From Rebecca billardiae RCC1528 (Eukaryota; Haptophyta), in contig OZ251232.1 of the NCBI GenBank assembly GCA_965240325.2, positions 930,001 through 994,000 of the forward strand: DNA of 64,000 nt. Reading direction: 5' to 3'. The notes under the pieces are model-generated. The model worked only from the letters and a program-made list of their open reading frames with translations. It was not told the DNA's origin and did not search any database. The number at the start of each line of letters is the position of its first letter. Position 1 is the first letter of the stretch. Positions 59,646-64,000 of the stretch are shown piece after piece. A program made the position numbers and the translations under genes.

Positions 59646-61778
59646 TCATGCTCGACCTCGCAGCGCAGCGCTCTGCTCGGCAGTGCGACGCGCCGCGCCG
59701 CCCCCGTGGGCGTGCGCGTAGCGCGTGTTGTGCGGCAGCCGGTTGAGCTCGCGCGCACTGAGCGACAGCATGCGCCCGCTCCGGCTCGGCGCGGGCGAGG
59801 GTGAGCCTCCGTCGTGCGGCGCGGGCACGGCGCGCCGGCTCGCCGCACGGTCGGCGGGGCTGAGGCCCGGCGCGGCGCTCGGCCCGGCCGCCCTCGGCGC
59901 GGGCGAGGCGGCGCCCACGACGACCGCCGGCCGCGGCGTGCGTCGTATCTCCGGGTAGTCTGCGAGCACGGACTCGCGGAGCACCTCGGCCGCGTAGTCG
60001 CGCGTGCCCATGTACTCGAGGTCCAGGCTGAGCTGCGCGAGGGCGGCACGCGAGGTCGGCAGCATGGGCCGGTCCTGCCACGCGGGCTGCAGGCTGGGCG
60101 TGAGGGCGGCGGTGTGGCGAGCGTGGACGGCGAGTGCCTCCGCACCGCTCGTGCGGCGTGAGAGCGCGTCCATCGCGCGCGCGGCGTGCGCGCCGGAGCC
60201 CTGGGCCGCCGTCGCTGCGTGGGCGAACAGCGCCGTCGCGGGGTGCGACGGGCCGCACACGGCTGCGGCGTGCGCGTGCGCGCGCGCGGCCGCCTCGGCA
60301 GCCGCGGCGGCCGAGGCGGCCGAGCTGGGTGCGCACGGAGCGGCCGACCGAGCCCGAGACCTGGGAGCGGCGGCGACGCCCGTCGCCTCGTAGTGCAGCG
60401 GCGGGGGCTGCGCCAGGTCGTACACACCACCGACCGGCCTCCGCTCCTCCGCGCGCGCCGCCGCGCGCGCGTCGAGCGCCGCGCGGGGCCGATAGAAGGC
60501 GATCGGTGGCGGCTGGGCGGGCGCGGACTGCTGCGCGCCACGGCCCGCGGTGGCATTGTCAAGCCCGACCGCACGCAGGAGGGTGCGTCTCGGGTGCACG
60601 GCCCGAGCCCCGGGGATCAGGCTCTCGCGCAGCAGCGTCTCGTCAAAGCAGCCAATGCACGCACCCGAGGCACCCTCGACCGCACCGCCACCGCCGCCGC
60701 CGCCGCTTCCGCCGGCCGCAGCGCCGTGGGCGACGCTCGTCGGGCGCAGCGGTGGCGGCCGCGCGGGCTGCGCCGACGGCGCCGTGCCCGCGCCGTGCAG
60801 GAGCACCGCCTCGCCCGCGCCCGCCGCGCCGTGCCCGCCGTGCAGCACCCCTGCCCCCGCGTGCACGTGCACGCACGGCGCGCGCACGGCACAGCCGCAC
60901 CGACGCTCGCACAGCCGCAGCCCGCGCGCGCGCTGCAGCGCGCCGTCCGCGCCCAGCATGTGCTTGCCCGAGAGCGTGCCGCCGGCGAGCGCGCCGTACG
61001 CCAGCAGCAGGACGCCATGCGGTTTGAGTCCGGAGTGGACGGGGCCGCAAGCCTCGACGGTCGCGTCCTCCCCGAACTTGCGGTGCAGCACGCTGAAGTC
61101 GTTCTGGATGGTGACGGGCTTCTGCACGCCCAGCCGCGCGCACGCCTCGAGCAGCTTGGCCACGCCGAGCGCGTTCTCGTTGCTCACGCCCCACTGCTTG
61201 ATCTTGCCGGCCGCGAGCAGCTCACCGACCGCGCCGACCGTCTCGTCGAACGGGACGAAGCCCTCGAACTCCTTGCCGCGCACGTAGTTGCGCTGGTCGA
61301 AGATGGCGCTGCACCGGTCGGGCCAGTGCAGCTGGTACAGGTCGATGCAGCGCACGCCGAGCCGCTCCAGCGAGCCGTCGCACGCCGCGAGGACCTGCTG
61401 CCGGCTCATCTCCAGAACGGTCGGCGGCTGCTCGCCCGGCGGGTACTTGCGCTCGCCGACGATGTGCGCGAGGCGCGCGCCCGGGCTGCGCGAGGCCACC
61501 TTCGACGCGATCACCACCTTCTCGCGCCGGCTCGGCTCCTCCTTGAGCCACTTGCCCACGATGCGCTCCGAGGCGCCGCACGTCTCCGCGCGCGGCGGCA
61601 CCGGGTACAGCTCGGCGACGTCGAAGAAGTTGCAGCCCGCCCCGAGCGCCGCCGACATGATGGCGAAGGAGGTGGCCTCGTCCGCTTGCTCGCCAAACGT
61701 CATCGTCATCGTGCCCAGGCAGCCCTCGCTCACCGTGAGCGGGTGCGGCGTGCCCTCGCCGAGCGTGACGTACTTCAT
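59646..61778 (-). CDS. Truncated aldo/keto reductase fused to a disordered C-terminal region (gene L)
   Basis: The chosen start at 61778 (MKYVTLGEGTPHPLTVSEG) matches the N-terminus of Tas-type aldo/keto reductases and gives 710 residues; the frame itself extends to 62033. Residues 1-286 carry the four catalytic positions: Asp53 and Tyr58 (FFDVAELYPVPP), Lys93 (VIASKVA) and His151 (YQLHWPDR). The last part of the barrel, which binds the NADPH adenine phosphate, is missing. From about residue 287 the same frame continues into an Ala/Pro/Gly-rich region shared with gene J. Either this is a natural chimera or a 3' exon of the reductase was lost and read-through created the fusion. Without the C-terminal barrel strands normal cofactor binding is doubtful. 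Confidence 0.65.
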   Translation of the reverse strand: MKYVTLGEGTPHPLTVSEGCLGTMTMTFGEQADEATSFAIMSAALGAGCNFFDVAELYPVPPRAETCGASERIVGKWLKEEPSRREKVVIASKVASRSPGARLAHIVGERKYPPGEQPPTVLEMSRQQVLAACDGSLERLGVRCIDLYQLHWPDRCSAIFDQRNYVRGKEFEGFVPFDETVGAVGELLAAGKIKQWGVSNENALGVAKLLEACARLGVQKPVTIQNDFSVLHRKFGEDATVEACGPVHSGLKPHGVLLLAYGALAGGTLSGKHMLGADGALQRARGLRLCERRCGCAVRAPCVHVHAGAGVLHGGHGAAGAGEAVLLHGAGTAPSAQPARPPPLRPTSVAHGAAAGGSGGGGGGGAVEGASGACIGCFDETLLRESLIPGARAVHPRRTLLRAVGLDNATAGRGAQQSAPAQPPPIAFYRPRAALDARAAARAEERRPVGGVYDLAQPPPLHYEATGVAAAPRSRARSAAPCAPSSAASAAAAAEAAARAHAHAAAVCGPSHPATALFAHAATAAQGSGAHAARAMDALSRRTSGAEALAVHARHTAALTPSLQPAWQDRPMLPTSRAALAQLSLDLEYMGTRDYAAEVLRESVLADYPEIRRTPRPAVVVGAASPAPRAAGPSAAPGLSPADRAASRRAVPAPHDGGSPSPAPSRSGRMLSLSARELNRLPHNTRYAHAHGGGAARRTAEQSAALRGRA

Positions 61779-61975
61779 CGTCTCGTGTGCGCGGGCGACG
61801 CGGAAAGCGGCGGGAGCGGACGCATCCAGTGACGCCCGACGATCGGGTGTCTCGAGACTCGCAGTCTCGGAGTCCGGACGTTGAACGTGCTGGCCGCACG
61901 GCAGGCCGGGGATACGCCCGTCCGCGGCATGATGCCGGCGCGGCCGCCAGCGGCGGCGATCGCCGGTCGCGCGCG

Positions 61976-62310
61976 CTGGCGAAGGCGATGGCTGGGCGAC
62001 GGTCACGGTGCGCGAGGCTGGCGCGCATAGCACCCAATGGTCTTTATTTATTCTATATTACTGCCCATTCCCCCCCGCGCGTTCGCTTGCTCGGACGCTT
62101 GGCGGCCGCCCCGGCGCGTGCGCGGACGGCGTGCGCCGACGCAGCTTGGCTGTGATCGCTGTGCCACTACGAAAGTAAGCTGGCGCGGCTGCGCCAGGGC
62201 CGGCGGCGGCGCGGCGGAGGACCAGTCACGCCGGCCGAAGGGCTATATAGAAACGGGCTTTGCTGAAGAGAGTCAGTGGCTGCATGGTAGTCCCATGCGC
62301 ACTGGTTCAA
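61976..62310. repeat. Intergenic module, copy 4
   Basis: The core gctggcgaaggcgatggctg ... ggtgcgcgaggctgg is at 61978-62023 and the far word atgcgcactggttcaaggca at 62295-62314. As in copy 2 it lies between a reductase-type gene and the 3' end of an LRR-exon gene. Confidence 0.6.
62242..62249. promoter_or_regulatory. Palindromic TATA-like box (CTATATAG)
   Basis: CTATATAG is a perfect palindrome and could act in either direction. On the minus strand it would lie about 460 bases upstream of the preferred start of gene L. The related position in module copy 2 is not conserved. Confidence 0.3.
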
Positions 62311-62569
62311 GGCACGGCTGCACTGTGCACACGTCGGCACGACTGCTGACTGCTGTCGCCTGCCGCCCGCGACCGGCCGACGACCGCGGTGATCATGATC
62401 AGCTGCTGCTGATGGGCCGAACCGCGGCCGCGTGCACAGGCTGGGGCGGGACGGCCCGCGGCTGCGGACGCGGCGGCTGGCGGCGCAGTCGGCGCCGGGA
62501 GCGGGCATGCAGGCCGACAGCTGCGCGCGCCCACACTGCCCAACGCGCGCCATCCTCCTCCAGGCCTCC

Positions 62570-63967
62570 CTAGATGCGGAGGGTCCCGCCGTCGCGGCCA
62601 CTGCCTTCCCAGGCCTGTTTGATGACGGCATTCTGAGCAGCGCTCAGCTTGTTGCCCCTGTGTGCACAGTGGAGGCACGCCGAGGGGAGGGGAAGCGCGG
62701 AGAGGCGAGCGCCGCGCTCGCGCGAGGTGGGGTGGGCAGTGTCAGCCCACGCCGCTGCGCACCACACGCCGCGCCGTGCACCGCACCGCACCGCACCGCT
62801 GCGCGCGCGCCGCCACACGCCGACTGCCGAGGGGCGGCGCGCGCGCCCCGCGGCGAGTGCGCCGGGCGCTGCCGCAGCCTCGCGCGACGGCGCTGCTGCG
62901 GCGCCGTGCGCGGGTGCTCGCACGTGCGCGCGATGCGCACGGCGCGCGAGCCCCCCCCCCCCACCCCCCCTTCCGCTCGCGCCGCGCGCCGCCTCCCTCG
63001 CCGCGCCGTGCATGCGCGTACCCCAGGTGGAGCACCTGCAGCTTGGTGTTGGTGCGGAGCGCCTCCGCCAGCGCTGTGCCGGAGACGTCCGTCAGCTGGT
63101 TGTAGCTGTGTGCACAGCGGAGGCACGCCGAGGGGAGGGGAAGCGCGGAGAGGCGAGCGCCGCGGTCGCGCGGGGTGGGGTAGGCAGTGTCAGCCCACGT
63201 CGCACCGCACCACGCACCGCCCACCGCACCGCACCGCACCGCTGCGCACGCGCCGCCACACGCCGAGGGGCGGCGCGCGCGCCCCGCGGCGAGTGCGCCG
63301 GGCGCTGCCGCAGCTTCGCGCGACGGCGCTGCTGCGGCGCCGTGCGCGGGTGCTCGCACGTGCGCGCGATGCGCACGATGCGCGAGCCCCCCCCCACCGC
63401 CCCTTCCGCCCGCGCCGCGCGCCGCCTCCCTCGCCGCGCCGTGCGTGCGCGTACCCCAGGCCGAGCCACTGCAGCTTGGTGTTGGAGCGGAGCGCCTCCG
63501 CCAGCGCTGTGCCGGAGACGTCCGTCAGCGTGTTGTCCCTGTGTGCACAGCGGAGGCACGCCGAGGGGAGGGGAAGCGCCAAGAGGCGAGCGCAGCGGAC
63601 GCGCAGGGTGGAGTGGGCAGTGTCAGCCCACGCCGCTGCGCAGCACGCGCCGCGCACCGCACCGCACCGCACCGCACCGCACGCGCCGCCACACGCCGAG
63701 GGGCGGCGCGCGCGCCCCGCGGCGAGTGCGCCGGGCGCTGCCGCAGCCTCGTGCGACAGCGCTGCTGCGGCGCCGTGCGCGGGTGCTCGCACGTGCGCGC
63801 GATGCGCACGGCGCGCGAGCCCCCCCCCCCACCACCCCTTCCGCCCGCGCCGCGCGCCGAACCCCTCGCCGCCCCGTGCGTGCGCGTACCTCAGGTAGAG
63901 CTTCTGCAGCTTGGTGTTGGTGTGGAGCGCCTCCCCCAGCGCAGAGATGTCCGTCAGCTGGTTGCCG
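62570..63967 (-). CDS. 3' end of a second LRR-exon gene, paralogue of gene K (gene M, 5' part outside window)
   Basis: Exons visible are 63967-63890 (78 nt), 63538-63455 (84 nt), 63105-63022 (84 nt) and the terminal 62657-62570 (88 nt). Introns are phase 2, starting GTACGCGC and ending CACAG, as in gene K. Each exon encodes one LRR. The 78-nt exon lacks two residues in the VSGTALAEAL helix. The last exon ends with GNKLSAAQNAVIKQAWEGSG and a stop, closely matching the last exon of gene K. Whether the missing part also has EDR1 and kinase domains cannot be seen. Confidence 0.8.
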
Positions 63968-64000
63968 CTGTGTGCACAGCGGAGGCACGCCGAGGGGAGG

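Noticed and set aside
1-64000. CRISPR array, phage or bacterial secretion operon
   Set aside because: Tandem repeats here are coding or intron-exon units without spacer-repeat architecture, and the genes have spliceosomal introns.

Overview
The window is nuclear DNA from a GC-rich eukaryotic microalga, most consistent with a haptophyte. The evidence is GT-AG introns of about 110-370 nt inside long open exons, TKL-type protein kinases, an EMC8/9 subunit, SPPP-type (pherophorin/extensin-like) hydroxyproline-rich blocks, and leucine-rich repeats encoded one per exon. No bacterial operon structure, rRNA or CRISPR was seen. The taxonomic call is inference; nothing in the sequence names the species. 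Antisense and off-frame reading frames are widely open here because of the GC bias, so strand and frame were chosen by recognisable domains and splice logic.

Region 1 (1-26 kb): two giant cell-surface genes stand head to head. The minus-strand gene (1-5673, running off the left edge) and the plus-strand gene (6600-25975) share one design: signal peptide, three LamG/concanavalin-like domains, a proline rod, then a cysteine repeat of the type C-T-D-x-x-A-x-N-Y ... D-G-S-C. The complete plus-strand protein is about 6,240 residues. It has a rod of about 3,550 residues of SPPP/SPPPP, 52 cysteine repeats interrupted by a 260-residue module, a second short proline stalk, one transmembrane helix and a cytoplasmic tail with an IQ (calmodulin-binding) motif.

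Region 2 (26-33.5 kb): a kinase with about 15 armadillo repeats, then gene-poor DNA with tandem duplications, a decayed coiled-coil locus and a perfect-ended hairpin.

Region 3 (33.5-50.5 kb): ordinary cellular genes. They are a cysteine desulfurase-like/TtcA-like fusion, a CPA1 Na+/H+ exchanger divergent from a GNAT acetyltransferase, EMC8/9, a small unknown protein, and a large disordered IQ-motif protein.

Region 4 (50.5-64 kb): a segmental tandem duplication. Each unit has a gene for a disordered protein (fused to an aldo/keto reductase in one unit, with only a remnant in the other) followed by a gene whose 3' part is an array of 84-nt LRR exons in near-identical introns. In the complete unit the LRR array belongs to an EDR1-domain TKL kinase. 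A 1.4-kb inverted-repeat (foldback) element lies 90 bp upstream of that kinase. A 255-375 bp intergenic module recurs four times.

Together the window combines an extracellular lectin/rod/cysteine-repeat receptor family with IQ motifs and several kinase scaffolds, which suggests surface sensing or adhesion and signalling. A direct functional link between these genes is not shown by the sequence.
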